Numbered from the stretch's first letter, positions 23,590 through 34,412 are shown. The stretch is 64,000 nt of DNA from Amyelois transitella (GCF_032362555.1 NC_083534.1:276001-340000); one strand, 5' to 3'. Notes: generated by a model not told the origin, from the sequence alone. Program-made: numbers and translations.

Positions 23590-23915
23590 TACGGAATCAT
23601 GTGTGCGCGAAGCCGTTTCGCGCTTTTTAAACGAACAGGATACATTCCTGGCCGGTTAATGAATAGTGGAAACATTCGGGACGATAATTTGGGCAGTACG
23701 GTAACGTTTTAATGCAATACGCGACTACACTTGTTTTTGACGTGACAACGTCTTATAATTCTGCAGGCTGCACGCCCGAAAAAACATGACGTCATGCGGC
23801 GTTACCTCGCTCTGAGGCGTTCCATGTGAGGCTTGAAGTGCAAGCGAGAGCGCGGAACGAGCGACAAAGAGGCACAATCGGCCTTCGCGTTCGGCAGTGT
23901 ATACCTCCTTTCCTA
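23590..23915. other. GC-rich island with a perfect CRE-like palindrome
   Basis: In AT-rich surroundings this segment is CpG-rich and contains CATGACGTCATG, GACGTGACAACGTC and CGAGAGCGCGGAACGAGCGA. I have an impression of similar sequence elsewhere in Lepidoptera, so it may be a dispersed repeat and not a promoter. Open frames exist on both strands but carry no recognisable domain. Confidence 0.4.
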
Positions 23916-23955
23916 TATACATTACAGATTAAAATACAATATAACTTAACTATGG

Positions 23956-24178
23956 TGTGCCTTGTGGTTCCCAGCACCTATAAAAAAAAGAATAGAACCA
24001 CTCCATCTCGTTCCATCGATGTCCTCTTTTGGGCGATGGGCTAACAACCTGCCACTATTTGAATCTCAATGTCTAGGCTGAACGTGGCCTATCAAATTTT
24101 TTTAAGACTGTTGGCTCTGTCTTCCCCGCAACGGATATAGACGTGATATGTATGTTTGTAAGTATGTTTGTAAAGAAC
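23956..24178 (+). repeat. Family A repeat, internally deleted
   Basis: Head and tail are present; part of the middle near the GGCGACTAAGGG segment is lost. Confidence 0.72.
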
Positions 24179-24419
24179 ACTATTTATTTCGACTAAGACC
24201 AGATGGAATGGGTACTGCTTTTGATCTGTCACTAGAGGGCTGATCCAAGGCTGTTCCATTATCTTTTTTTATCTTACCTTCACTACACTCTCTCTCTCTA
24301 ACCAAAGAGAAGGAAGAGATAGGTGTATAACTCTTTAATTGAGACTTACTTTTGAAAAACTTCAAAAAGTTAGTTTTTTAGTCACAAAGTTAAAGCACGT
24401 CCTAGGCTAGACTTATCCA

Positions 24420-24689
24420 TATCTATACTAATATTATAAAGCTGGAGAGTTTGTTTGTTTGAACGCGCTAATCTCAGGAACTACTGGTTCGAATTGAAAC
24501 ATTCTTTTTGTGTTAAATAGACCATTATCGAGGAAGGCTTAAGGCTATATAACATCACGCTGCAACTTTTAAGAGCGAAGAAATCATGGAAAATGTCGAA
24601 TAAAACGGGGAAATTTATTTATCTTTGAGAGCTTCAATGATGCCTAAAATAACTATTCCACGCGGACGAAGGCGCGGGCACAGCTAGTC
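24420..24689 (+). mobile_element. Family D Helitron-like element, full
   Basis: TCTATACTAATATTATAAAG start and GGCACAGCTAG end, with all body segments present. Confidence 0.78.
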
Positions 24690-24737
24690 AATAACAAAGA
24701 AAAAAAGATTTGTGTTATTGTAACGAATAAACTCAAC

Positions 24738-24915
24738 TTCTTCCTCCTGGCTTTAGTCCCGGTTGCATCCTCACCACTCTGGAGAGGAGCTCGGGGTATG
24801 CCTTGACCTTGCCTGACCATGGATCTTAGATGGTGTGAGTCAGTTTTTTACACAAAGCGGCTCCCATCTAACCCCCGGCAAACCTAACCCGTATTTGGTC
24901 CATGGTTTAAAAAGT
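24738..24915 (+). repeat. Family H repeat
   Basis: CCGGTTGCATCCTCACCACT followed by ACACAAAGCGGCTCCC. Truncated at its 3' side. Confidence 0.6.
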
Positions 24916-25289
24916 CTTCGAGAGGAATATATGCTATTTTCTTTCCTGGAATTTCTCACGGGAGTGAAGCCACGGGCTAAATTTATTACACTATAACAAA
25001 AATACTTACATATGGACTAGGTACAAAAGGCGTTTTATTATTGAAGTACGAAGCCCATGCCTGATAAGTAAACGTAAGTAAACCCTAATAAATAAATAAA
25101 AAAAATAAAAGTGAAAGAACCTACGTGACGCAATTAAAAACCGCCAACAATATAAATGTTTTTTTTTTCTCTTTATTTACAAATTCCATTCACTATACAA
25201 GTACTTTTGTAGCATAACTTAAAAAAAAAAACCAATGGTTTTTATCCGATCGTTAACTGTTCTTTTATCGCGTCGTATATTTCACAATA

Positions 25290-25458
25290 ACGTTCGCATT
25301 GTTCAAGTCAGTCAATTTATTTTCCTTCGGCCGTCCGTCCTCAGTTCAGTTAGTCGGTGCGTGGATTTTGAACGAAGTGCCTGTGCTTTATATAAAAAAA
25401 AAAGTAAAAAGTTCTTTTTTCGAAGTCAAGTTTCAATTTATTTTCTTTGGTGAGTTTG
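25290..25458 (+). promoter_or_regulatory. Candidate orphan promoter and non-coding first exon
   Basis: A pyrimidine-rich segment with several TCAGT initiator-like motifs (about 25308, 25333 and 25338) precedes a strong splice-donor-like TTTGGTGAGTTTG (GT at 25452). This layout resembles an insect transcription start and 5' UTR exon. The next acceptor on this strand leading to a coding exon is the GILT acceptor just before 41019, so it could be a distant GILT first exon. That link is speculative. Confidence 0.3.
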
Positions 25459-25739
25459 TTTTTTTTTTAGTCGTGCATCTTGAAAGCTATGTATGTGTAG
25501 CCAATTTAAAAACTAGTTTTTGTTTTTTTAAACCAAGATTTTTATCGTCTTTGTATGTATGTTGTGCCTACACATAATTAATTATTTTTTAACCAATTTT
25601 TTTACAGTTACAGAGCATGTTAACAATATGTTAATAATTAACCGCTCAAAGTATTTTTTATACTAATTTATACCTGCCTAACCTTGAATTTATAAAGCTT
25701 ACGACTTCTCAATATTTTGAAACATCTTATTATCAAGGA

Positions 25740-25936
25740 CTAGAGGCCGCCCGCGACTTCGTCCGCATGGAAACCCTATCAATCCCGCGGGAACTCTGGG
25801 ATAAAAAGTAGCCTATGTGTTATTCTGGGTCTTCAGCTACCTACATACCAAATTTCATGGTAATCGGTTCAGTAGTTTTTGCGTGAAAGAGTAACAAACA
25901 TCCATACAAACTTTCGCCTTTATAATAGTAGTAGGA
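25740..25936 (-). mobile_element. Family C Helitron-like element, full (197 bp)
   Basis: Reversed, CTAG to GGA end. It reads as identical over its length to the copy at 37228-37424, which implies recent movement. Confidence 0.82.
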
Positions 25937-26149
25937 TAATCAAAACGAAAACGTTGTTATAAACAATTAAGTAATTAACACAAACCTTGAGTTTATCACA
26001 TAATCATCATCTAAATATCTATCTTACGCAAATCCATTAAAAATTATATTGTAAATACATTTGTAATTATGTAATTAGATAATTAGATATTATTGTTTTC
26101 ATGTTTGAAAAGAATTAATAAAAAAAAATTACCTTACCTTACTTTAACA

Positions 26150-26335
26150 GCCCATAAAAATCCACTACTGGACAAAAATGGGGGGATTTACCAACAGTGT
26201 CTGTTGGTTCTGGACTACTCATATCAGTGTTGCAACTCCCGCTTGATTCCTTAATCGCCTCTTACGATGCACACGGGTAGATACGGGGTGGTGTTTTTCA
26301 ACTTGCCACAACTCACGGCCAAATATAACCTTAGA
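26150..26335 (-). repeat. LINE 3'-end fragment
   Basis: The CCCATAAAAATCCACTACTG and CGCCTCTTACGATGCACACG segments resemble common lepidopteran non-LTR retrotransposon 3' ends. No frame survives. Confidence 0.45.
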
Positions 26336-26643
26336 CCGATTTCTTTCTTACTATTTATGTTCACAACATACAACAAAAACATATATTATACAACATACAG
26401 GAACAATATTATAGGATTACAAAATTGCTACTTATTTCAATAGAAATATCTTCCAGTAGACTCGTGAGAGATGAAATGAAATTGTTTCACCATTAGAAAC
26501 ATACATTATCCGAAACTGATGGTCATATATGTATTTGTTTTGAAATAAATTAGACCATCAAAAACATCCTGTAAAAAACCCAAGTCTCGCAGCTCAGTCT
26601 TTCTACCGTAAAAAGTTGTGAGATTCATGAAATACCAAGTCGG

Positions 26644-26695
26644 TTAATCTATTTAGTCTCTACTTAATCCTTTAAGTAGAGACTAAATAGATTAA
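26644..26695. repeat. Perfect 24-bp inverted repeat hairpin
   Basis: The arms 26644-26667 and 26672-26695 are exact reverse complements separated by TCCT. Each arm contains ATTTAGTCTCTAC or its complement. No transposon end or coding frame explains it. Confidence 0.85.
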
Positions 26696-26841
26696 TTCAT
26701 TCTGCCTTAAGTTATTATCATGCCAATATTAAAAATATTTTACGTTTAAAACAAATAGATCGACTTGGACTTGGATTCTGGTGAGGAATTCGGTTGCTGG
26801 CCCGTCATGCTGTGTTGTGTGATACATACTAATAATCAACA

Positions 26842-27102
26842 TAGGTACATACATATGATCACGTCTATATCCCTAGCGGGGTAGACAGAGCCACCAGTCT
26901 TGAAAAGACTGATAGGCCACGCTCAGCTGTTTGGCTTAGTGATAGAATTGAGATTCAAATAGTGTCAGGTTGCTAGCCCATCGCCTAAAAGAGGAATCCC
27001 AAGTTTATAAGCCAATCCCTTAGTCGCCTTTTACGACATCCATGGGAAAGAGATGGAGTGGTCCTATTCTTTTTTGTAATGGTGCCGGGAACCACACGGC
27101 AC
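26842..27102 (-). repeat. Family A repeat, full length
   Basis: Reversed copy with intact tail and head. Confidence 0.85.
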
Positions 27103-27159
27103 CTCTCAACTAATAATCAAATCATGCGATTTTATTAACAACAAAAGTATGGACGGCCG

Positions 27160-27366
27160 TGCCGCTTCAGATTTCAGCAGGATAAATCAACATTTATTTA
27201 TCTTGCTCTGCACCAACGCCAATCTCCTTATTGGTTTCCTTCCACCCAAAGGTTGACTGGAAGATATAGCATTAGCGATAAGTCCGCCTTTGTACCATCT
27301 CTGTCTGTTTTGTGCTATTTTGTATGTTTTACTCTCATGGTGCAATAAATCTATCTATCTATCTAT
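27160..27366 (+). repeat. LINE 3' tail with (ATCT)n
   Basis: The AGTCCGCCTTTGTACC segment, then GTGCAATAAATC and an ATCTATCTATCT run. The same 3' end without the microsatellite occurs reversed at 38530-38583 and partly forward at 15118-15190. Confidence 0.65.
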
Positions 27367-27399
27367 TTTTAAAGTAATCCGGAAATAAACGCTGCTAAA

Positions 27400-28080
27400 A
27401 AGCTGTCTAAAAGGCTGCCAGCCCATCGCCTACAACTGGAATACCAAGCTTAAAAGCCTATCTCTTTAGTAGCCTTAAAGAACATCCATGGGTAAGATAT
27501 GGAGTGGTTCTATTCTTAATTACCGAAAACCACACGGCACAAGTTAAAATCTATAGCGATTTAAGGCGGCAAAAGACGCGGGCACCATTTTATGCAATAC
27601 ATTACCTTTAAGTTTTAGTTCTCAATTCTATCATTAAGCCAAACAGCTGAACGTGGCCTATTAGTCTTTACAAGACTGTTGGCTCTGTCTACCCCGCAAG
27701 GGATATAGACGTGATTATATGTATGTATGTATGCATTACCTTTCAACTATACGCACATATAATCACGTCTATATCCCTTGCGGGATAGACTGAGCTAACA
27801 GTCTTGAAAAGACTGATAGGCCACGTTCAACTTTTTGGCTTGCTAATAGAATTGAGATTCAAATAGTGGCAAAGAAAGGATCCCAAGTTTATGAGCCTAT
27901 CCTTTAGTCATCCATGAGTAAGATATGGAGTGATCTATTCTTTTTTCTATTAATAAATAAATAAATATATACGGGACAAATTACACAGATTGAGTTAGCC
28001 TCGAAGTAAGTTCGAGACTTGTGTTACGAGATACTAACTCATAACTAACTATTAGTGCCGGGAACCGCACGGCACCGTTC
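27400..28080. repeat. Mosaic of truncated family A and B repeats
   Basis: Family A pieces lie at about 27410-27545 (reversed), 27618-27735 (forward) and 27750-27950 (reversed). A 3' part of a family B SINE, reversed, lies at 27951-28042. The last has been inserted into, or recombined with, a family A copy whose head follows at 28050-28075. Confidence 0.65.
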
Positions 28081-28326
28081 AACCGTAAGTAATGCTAATA
28101 GCTTACGTAACCTTCTTAGAAAGAACAGTGTGGTGCTCACGGTTTTTATAATCCATTACCTACTTGTCTATAGTTTCTGAGTTCTCACGCATATGTGATC
28201 ATGTATTATGAGAACAGGTTATATGATTGAATAGGTATTTATTGGCTGTTTGTCTATGTCAGATATACTATTGAGACGGTTGGTTTCCGATAGAGAACCG
28301 CTTTAAAACTTATTCATACATACATA

Positions 28327-28790
28327 GAATCACGCCTCTTTCCCGGAGGGGTAGGCTGAGACTACCTCTTTCCACTTGCCACGATCTCTGCATACTTCCT
28401 TCGCTTCATCCACATTCATAACTCTCTTCATGCAAGCTCGGCGGTTTCGGGTACTCTTGACCTGACCCTTTACCAGGACGTCCTTAATTTGATCAAGATA
28501 CGTTCGTCTAGGTCTTCCCATTCCGAACTTTCCCTCCACACTCTCCTTGTATATCTGCTTAGTCAACCTGCTTTCATTCATCCTCTCTACATGACCGAAC
28601 CATCTCAACATACCCTTTTCTATTCCTGTAACAAATCTTCTTTCACATCACAACATTCCCTTATCACGCTGTTCCTTATCCGGTCACTCACACCCATCAT
28701 ACTCCTTAACGCTCTCATTTCCACTGCATTTATTCTGCTTTCGTGCTTCTTTTGCCATACCCAACTTTCACTCTCACTTTTCTTTTAAAA
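28327..28790 (-). pseudogene. Non-LTR retrotransposon ORF2 C-terminal fragment
   Basis: The longest intact piece (28611-28330, 93 codons) starts MLRWFGHVERM and includes GRPRRTYLDQIKDVLVKGQ, ending PSGKEA. This is the region after the reverse transcriptase domain in LINE polyproteins found widely in insects. Upstream sequence to 28790 continues the match in other frames, so the copy is frameshifted. No reverse-transcriptase catalytic box is present. The clade cannot be fixed from this piece. Confidence 0.72.
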
Positions 28791-28827
28791 CTTATTCGCG
28801 CAGAATTATCTTCTAATTGCTGTCTTC

Positions 28828-29040
28828 AGTCCCGGTCGCATCCTCACCACTCTGGAGAGGAGCCCGGGGTGCGCCTTTGACCATGGCCCCTGGATTGGGT
28901 GAGTCAGGTTTGTACACGAAGCGACTCCCGTCTGACCTCCGCAACCTGCAGGGGAACCTGACCCGTGTTGGATCGATCATGGTAACACATCCAGTTGCCT
29001 GAATGTGCAGGTATCCTCACGATGTTTTCCCTTACCGTGA
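28828..29040 (+). repeat. Family H repeat
   Basis: Clean copy with GGTCGCATCCTCACCACTCT and ACGAAGCGACTCCCGTCTGA, up to the TGTGCAGGTATCCTCACGAT segment. It joins directly to a reversed family A fragment at 29041-29140. Confidence 0.65.
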
Positions 29041-29140
29041 ATCCCAAGTTTATAAGCCTATCCCTTAGTCGCCTTTTACGACATACACGGGAAAGAAAGT
29101 GGTCCTATTCATTTTTCTATTAGAACCGGGAACCACGCGA

Positions 29141-29590
29141 CGTATTCGTTACAAATATACCAAAATACAAACTTCTGTCTTAATTAATAGTGTAGATCTG
29201 GATTTCTAGGATCAAACCAAGACAATCGCCAGGGAGGTCAATATAGGTACCTAACTGCTAATTGACCTTAATAGTTTAACCTTAGTGTTCATACCAGATT
29301 CTAGATTAGATCTTTATTATCGTCAGCATAATCTCGGAAAATAGACTTTAAAATACATATGTACGTACATTCATATATATGGTTTCAAGTACCCAACTTC
29401 ATAAGCCTATCCCTTAGTCGCCTTTTACGATATCCATAGGAAAGAGATGGAATGGTAATATTCTTTTTTCTATTCGTACCGGGAATAAACATATAAAATA
29501 TCTACATACACTAATAATAGAATTAACTAGATAATATGATATGCTGATGACTACCATAAAATATAAAAAGGATGATCAACTAACATATAG
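29141..29590. other. Intergenic, one family A scrap
   Basis: A reversed family A fragment lies at about 29390-29485. The rest is AT-rich with no exon or RNA gene seen. Confidence 0.45.
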
Positions 29591-29595
29591 CATTA

Positions 29596-29864
29596 CTAGC
29601 TGTACCCGCGACTTCGTCCGCGTGGAATAGTTATTTTGGGCATCATTGATCAAGGATAAATAATTTTCCCCGTTTTTTTTTCACATATTCCAATATTTCT
29701 TTGCTCCTCATAGTTGCAGCGTAATGTTATATAGTCTAAAGCCTTCCTCGATAAATTGTCTATTCAACGCAAAAAGAATTTTTCAATTCGAACCAGTAGT
29801 TCCTGAGATTAACGCTTTCAAACAAACAAACAAACTCTTCATCTTTATAATATTAGTATAGATT
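29596..29864 (-). mobile_element. Family D Helitron-like element, full
   Basis: Reversed copy, CTAGCTGTACCCGCGACTTC to TTTATAATATTAGTATAGA. Confidence 0.78.
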
Positions 29865-30084
29865 ATCCTTAATGGTGAAAACGGTGTAGTATTTTACGCG
29901 GGTAAACCCGCGGCCATCTTCTAGTAGTGTCATATATTGACAATAGAGTCATAGACACTAATGCCCAGAGTACCTACCTACCTACCGCGCGTACATTCAC
30001 CAACTCCGAAGGCCACCACACTTTTATTGTTAACCGGTTGCAGAAGAGGGTTCTCAATTTTATTATTTACGCTTAAATATCGAA

Positions 30085-30238
30085 GTTCTTCTTTTAGGCA
30101 ACATACAATCAACCTGTCACTATTTTTATCTCAATTCTATTTTCAAACCAAACAGCTGAATGTGGCCTTCCAGTCTTTTCAAGACTGTTGACTCTGTCTA
30201 CCACGCAAGTGTCGTGACTATATGTATGTTTGTATGTA
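30085..30238 (+). repeat. Family A repeat, 5'-truncated
   Basis: Begins in the CTTCTTTTAGGC segment and ends in an ATGTTTGTATGT tail. Confidence 0.72.
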
Positions 30239-30274
30239 ATAAAGAAATCGCAGTAAGGAACCTTAGACTTTGCA

Positions 30275-30445
30275 CGAATAGAATAGATTTATATATATAT
30301 AATTTATATATACTTATATAACAAAATTGTATACAAGGTATCACTTATTGACGTCACATCACTTAAATCTAATTATAACTAAGTACTACCACTTCCAAAG
30401 CGCATGTGTAGAAGAAGCGGCGGAACAAACTACACTGCAGCAGAA
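30275..30445 (+). repeat. Family I repeat
   Basis: GAATAGATTTAT start, ACAAGGTATCACTTATTGAC core and ACTGCAGCAG end. Other copies are at 35630, 42235 (opposite strand), 49138 and 53843. All begin or end at a run of GAATA. Confidence 0.65.
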
Positions 30446-30552
30446 TTTGTCTTAGAGATAAGCATGCAGCTCGATCGAGACTTGGCTAGTTATTTACAGA
30501 ATGTTTTGGTGGGATATCCTATTATCTAAACGTATATGTATGTATGTATTAG

Positions 30553-30660
30553 AGTCGCTTCGTGGAAAATCTGACTCACCCAATCCAGGATCCATGGTCA
30601 AAGGCATACCCAAGGCTCCTCTCCAGAGTGGTGAGGTTCCCCATGGTCAACCTAAAAGAG
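30553..30660 (-). repeat. Family H repeat fragment
   Basis: Reversed; GTCGCTTCGTGG and CTCCTCTCCAGAGTGGTGAG. It ends a few bases before the mariner insertion. Confidence 0.6.
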
Positions 30661-30670
30661 GATCTTACTA

Positions 30671-31988
30671 CTCTGTCAAGAAAGTAGCGGGAAAAGATCA
30701 ATAATACACAAACTGTTTGTTATTCATCCAAATTTATTTTATCACCTTCAAAATATGCTCCTTTAGAAACGATACACTTACGCCAACGAATAATCCAATC
30801 ATCAAAACATTTTTTAAACGCTGTTTCCGGAATTGAGGTCAGTTCTCGCCGCGAATTCTCTTTTATGTCTTCTACCGATTGAAAACGGGTGCCACGAAGT
30901 GGTAATTTGAGTTTAGGAAAAAGAAAAAAGTCGGCTGGAGCCATATCTGGTGAATATGGTGGTTGCTCGATGGTATTTGTTAAGTGTTTGGTTAAAAATT
31001 CGTTCACAATGATGGCCTTGTGCGAAGGTGCATTATCATGGTGCAAAATCCAAGAATTTTCTTTCCACAAATCTGGCATTTTTCGTCGGATTTGCTCTCT
31101 TAAACGCCGCATAACACTCAAATAATATTCCTTATTTACCGTTTGACCTTCCGGCAAGAATTCCGAGTGCACAACACCGCGATAGTCAAAGAAAACAGTC
31201 AACATGACTTTGACTTTTGAACGACTTTGGCGTAGTTTTTTCGGTTTCGGTTCAGTTGAAAGGCGCCACTCCGAAGCTTGTTGACTAGTTTGCATGTCAA
31301 ACTCGTAAACCCACGTCTCGTCACCAGTAACAATGCGTTTCATGAATGTTGGGTCGGAATTGACTCGTTCTAGCATGTCCTCAGCGACTCTCATGCGATT
31401 GAGTTTTTGAAAAAAATTCAGGTCTTTTGGGACTAGCCGAGCGGCAACATGTTTCATACCCAAATTATTAGTTAAAATGGTACGGATCGACTCGTGAGAT
31501 ACAGAAAGTTCGGTGGCTATCTCTCTCAAAGTTGAATGAGGATTTTCAGTCACTATTTCCTTCACTTTTGCGATGTTAACTTCAGTTGCAGACGTTGATG
31601 GCCTACCAGAGCGAGGCAAATCTTCCATCACATCTCGACCGCTTTTGAACGCTTTGTACCACTCATAAGCACGAGTTTTTGATAAAGTCGATTCACCATA
31701 AGCCTTCTGTAACATTTTCAGTGACTCCGAACACGATATTCCATTGGCAATGCAAAATTTAAGACAAACTCTTTGTTCGATGTTTTTATCCATTATGAAA
31801 TTAGCAATACACACTAGATATGATATAACTAAAAATAGCACTGTATTTAATGTAAACAACAGATGCAACTCAAACTCCGCGCCAAAATGGAAAACAGTTG
31901 TGCCAATCTAACAACAACAAAAAAAACAAAAATTTGAATTTGGAACCATAAATAAATAATCCATTCCCGATACTTTTCTGACTGAATG
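30671..31988 (-). mobile_element. Complete mariner element with TIRs and TA duplication
   Basis: The ends are imperfect inverted repeats of about 28 bp: CTCTGTCAAGAAAGTAGCGG on the left and CATTCAGTCAGAAAAGTATC on the right read in reverse, about 20 of 26 aligned bases equal. TA flanks both sides (30669-30670 and 31989-31990). The 1318-bp length and single intronless transposase ORF on the minus strand are standard for mariner. The intact frame indicates a young insertion or recent arrival. Confidence 0.9.
30720..31793 (-). CDS. Mariner transposase, intact, 357 aa
   Basis: The enzyme cuts and pastes the element at TA sites in the nucleus. I start at the ATG at 31793 (MDKNIEQRVCLKF); the frame stays open for 25 more codons upstream, but that extension is hydrophobic and lies in the normal mariner 5' UTR. 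The N-terminal half holds the paired helix-turn-helix DNA-binding region, including SKTRAYEWYKAFKSG, and the linker ends near LPRSGRPSTS. The catalytic triad is visible: GDETW (first D), HHDNAPSH (second D) and APADFF (third D), with exactly 34 residues between the second and third. No stop or frameshift was seen. A length slightly above the usual 345 or so leaves the last residues (DKINLDE) as a possible short extension. Confidence 0.93.
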   Translation of the reverse strand: MDKNIEQRVCLKFCIANGISCSESLKMLQKAYGESTLSKTRAYEWYKAFKSGRDVMEDLPRSGRPSTSATEVNIAKVKEIVTENPHSTLREIATELSVSHESIRTILTNNLGMKHVAARLVPKDLNFFQKLNRMRVAEDMLERVNSDPTFMKRIVTGDETWVYEFDMQTSQQASEWRLSTEPKPKKLRQSRSKVKVMLTVFFDYRGVVHSEFLPEGQTVNKEYYLSVMRRLREQIRRKMPDLWKENSWILHHDNAPSHKAIIVNEFLTKHLTNTIEQPPYSPDMAPADFFLFPKLKLPLRGTRFQSVEDIKENSRRELTSIPETAFKKCFDDWIIRWRKCIVSKGAYFEGDKINLDE

Positions 31989-31990
31989 TA

Positions 31991-32088
31991 TATAATTTGA
32001 AAAAAATAACCAGGTTTATCGTTTTTCGCGAACAAATACGCGGGCATCAACTACTTAGTTATCTATATTATAAATAGGCTAATGAACG
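31991..32088. other. Short unannotated spacer
   Basis: Sequence between the mariner and the next family A copy, with no recognised feature. Confidence 0.4.
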
Positions 32089-32350
32089 TGCCGTGTGGTT
32101 CCTGGCACCAAAACAAAACATAATAGAACCACTCCATCTCCTTCCCATGGATGTCGTAAAAGGCGACTAAGGGATAGGCTTACAAACTCAGGATTCTTTT
32201 TTAGGCGATGGGCTAGCAACCTGTCACTATTTGAATCGCAATTCTATCATTAAGCCATATAGCTAAACGTGGCCATTCAGTCTTTTCAAAACTGTTGGCT
32301 CTGTCTACCCCGCAAGAGACATAGACGTGACCATATGTATGTATTTATGT
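32089..32350 (+). repeat. Family A repeat, full length
   Basis: Head GTGCCGTGTGGTTCCTGGCA through to an (ATGT)n tail. Confidence 0.85.
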
Positions 32351-32553
32351 AGGCTAATGAACTATACAGATAAGCTAGGCGCCAACCTATTTTTATTGTT
32401 CCTTGGATGTCAAGATGACCTAAGATAAACTATGGAGATAATATATATGGTAGGTAACTAGGAGAGATGCCTGACAAGGTGAATAAATGTGTTTTTTATT
32501 ATTTTGAAGCATGTATGCATGTCATGCAATGAAATTAAGAATCAATGAATGAA

Positions 32554-32757
32554 TCTATACTAATATTATAAAGCTGAAGAGTTTTTTTGTTTGCTTAAAC
32601 GCGCTTATCTCAGGAAGTACGAATTGAAAAATTATTAAGTGATGTTATACTTTAGGCTGTATAACATCACGCTGCAACTATACGGAGCGAAGAAATAATG
32701 GAAAATGAGAAAAACGCGGGGAAAATTATTTATCCTTGAGGGCAGGACAGCTAGTAA
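32554..32757 (+). mobile_element. Family D Helitron-like element, internally deleted
   Basis: Both ends are present (ATCTATACTAATATTATAAA and GGACAGCTAG), but about 65 bp of the body are missing. Confidence 0.7.
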
Positions 32758-33473
32758 TAATTAAATAATATTTCCTTGCAATACTCTTATCCGCCTGGCA
32801 ACATTATTGTTTACATTGTTATCAATAAGAATTAGGGCCAAAGGTGAGTGAGACAAAATTATTTATTACATGCTAGATGACCTTTCGTGGCATATCAGCC
32901 TTTTCAAGACTATTGGCACTGTCTATTCCGCAAGGGGTATAGACGTGATTATATGTATGTATGTAGTATTGTCTTTATCTGAGGTCTTCATAATTATATT
33001 GATAGGTCAGACAACTATCGCAATGCTGTTAAAGTCAACTGAGCGAAATATGATATCGCTACCTAAGTACAATTGTTAATAAAACAGTTACAAATTAATA
33101 ATGAAGAGGTGCGTAGTGTTGGTTTTGAAGAAATTGTATCAAGTGAGTTTTAAAAATGAGATTTCTTCAAGTGGTTTCTCCACGCTGGTGTGGTAGCGAT
33201 TAAAAAAATAACTTAATGTGTCTGCTGCGTGCCCCGTGCCAATTTTAGAAGACAAATTCATACATACATACATACATGTGGGATTACTCAGTTGGATTTA
33301 GTAAAACAAATATTTCCTTCAGTTTCTTTAATAGGTTTTTTCGTCTTACAACTTCAATGTTTCATTTTCACTCTTTGACATTTTACGTCATTATTCTCTT
33401 CTAAAATAAAAAGTGCCAGTCCTAACAAATAACTTAAAATAACGAAACAATTTAAATAAAAAACGTTCACAAC
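32758..33473. other. Intergenic with one family A scrap
   Basis: A family A tail piece lies at 32880-32965. No exon is supported in the remaining sequence. Confidence 0.45.
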
Positions 33474-33703
33474 CCACATACATATGGTCAAGTATATATC
33501 CCTTGCGAGGTAGAGCCAACAGTCTTGAAAAGACTGAATGGCCACGTTCAGCTGTTTGGCTTAATGATGGAATTAAGATTCAAACAGTGACAGGTCGCCA
33601 GCCCATCGCCCAAAAAAAAAAGAACCCTATAGTTTGTAAGTCTATCCCTTAGTCGCCTTTTACGACATCCATGTGAAAGAGATGGAGTGGTCCTATTCGT
33701 TTT
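33474..33703 (-). repeat. Family A repeat, head missing
   Basis: Reversed copy from the ACATACATATGGTCA tail to GGAGTGGTCCTATTCG. Confidence 0.78.
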
Positions 33704-33718
33704 TTGTGTTATTCATTA

Positions 33719-33942
33719 CTAGCTGTCCCGGCAAACGTTGTTTTGTCATATAAATAAATTTATGTAATTTCTAGTTTTAAAAAATTAAGAGTGGACAACC
33801 CTTATCACTAAGGGGTATGAAAAATAGATGTTGGCCGATTCTCAGAGCTAATCAATATGCTCATGAAATTTCATGAGAACCGGTCAAGCCGTTTCGGAGG
33901 AATACGGGAACGAACATTGTGACACGAGAATTTTATATATCA
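33719..33942 (-). mobile_element. Family E Helitron-like element, full
   Basis: CTAGCTGTCCCGGCAAACGT to GACACGAGAATTTTATATA, with CTAG and the expected opposite end. Confidence 0.75.
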
Positions 33943-33947
33943 CTACA

Positions 33948-34412
33948 TAGTATAAAACAAAGTCGCTATTTTAATCTGTTTGTCTGTATGCTTAAATCTT
34001 TAAAATTACGCAACGGATTTTGGTGCTGTTTTTTGTAACAGGTAGAGTGATTCAAGAGGAAGGTTTTTATGTATAATTTTTTCCGAATTTTGCACCCGTG
34101 CGAAGCCGACAGAGAGTCTGGGTAGTATTGAGATGAGTTAATTTATTTATTAGCTGCGCTCCCGGGTTTCGCTCGCGTGGGAATTTTGGGATTAATTCAA
34201 ATTCAAAATTTTTATAAACAAATCATTTATTTAAATAAAATGTGACTATTACAATTTCCGAACTGTACTTATAATAAAAATACCTGATTAAATAATATAA
34301 ACTAATATTAATTATTTAATAATTAATATAAGAGTGATTCAAGAGGAAGGTTTTTATGTATAATAACATTTATAATTTTGCACCCGTGCGATGCCGGGGC
34401 GGGTCGCTAGTT
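33948..34412 (+). mobile_element. Family F Helitron-like fragments
   Basis: Two partial copies (about 33948-34110 and 34325-34412) of the element seen complete at 41236. Shared parts are AAAGTCGCTATTTTA, GATTCAAGAGGAAGGTTTTT and GCCGGGGCGGGTCGCTAG. Between them, 34113-34145 repeats a piece of PARS2 exon 5 and intron 5 almost exactly (see findings). Confidence 0.55.
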
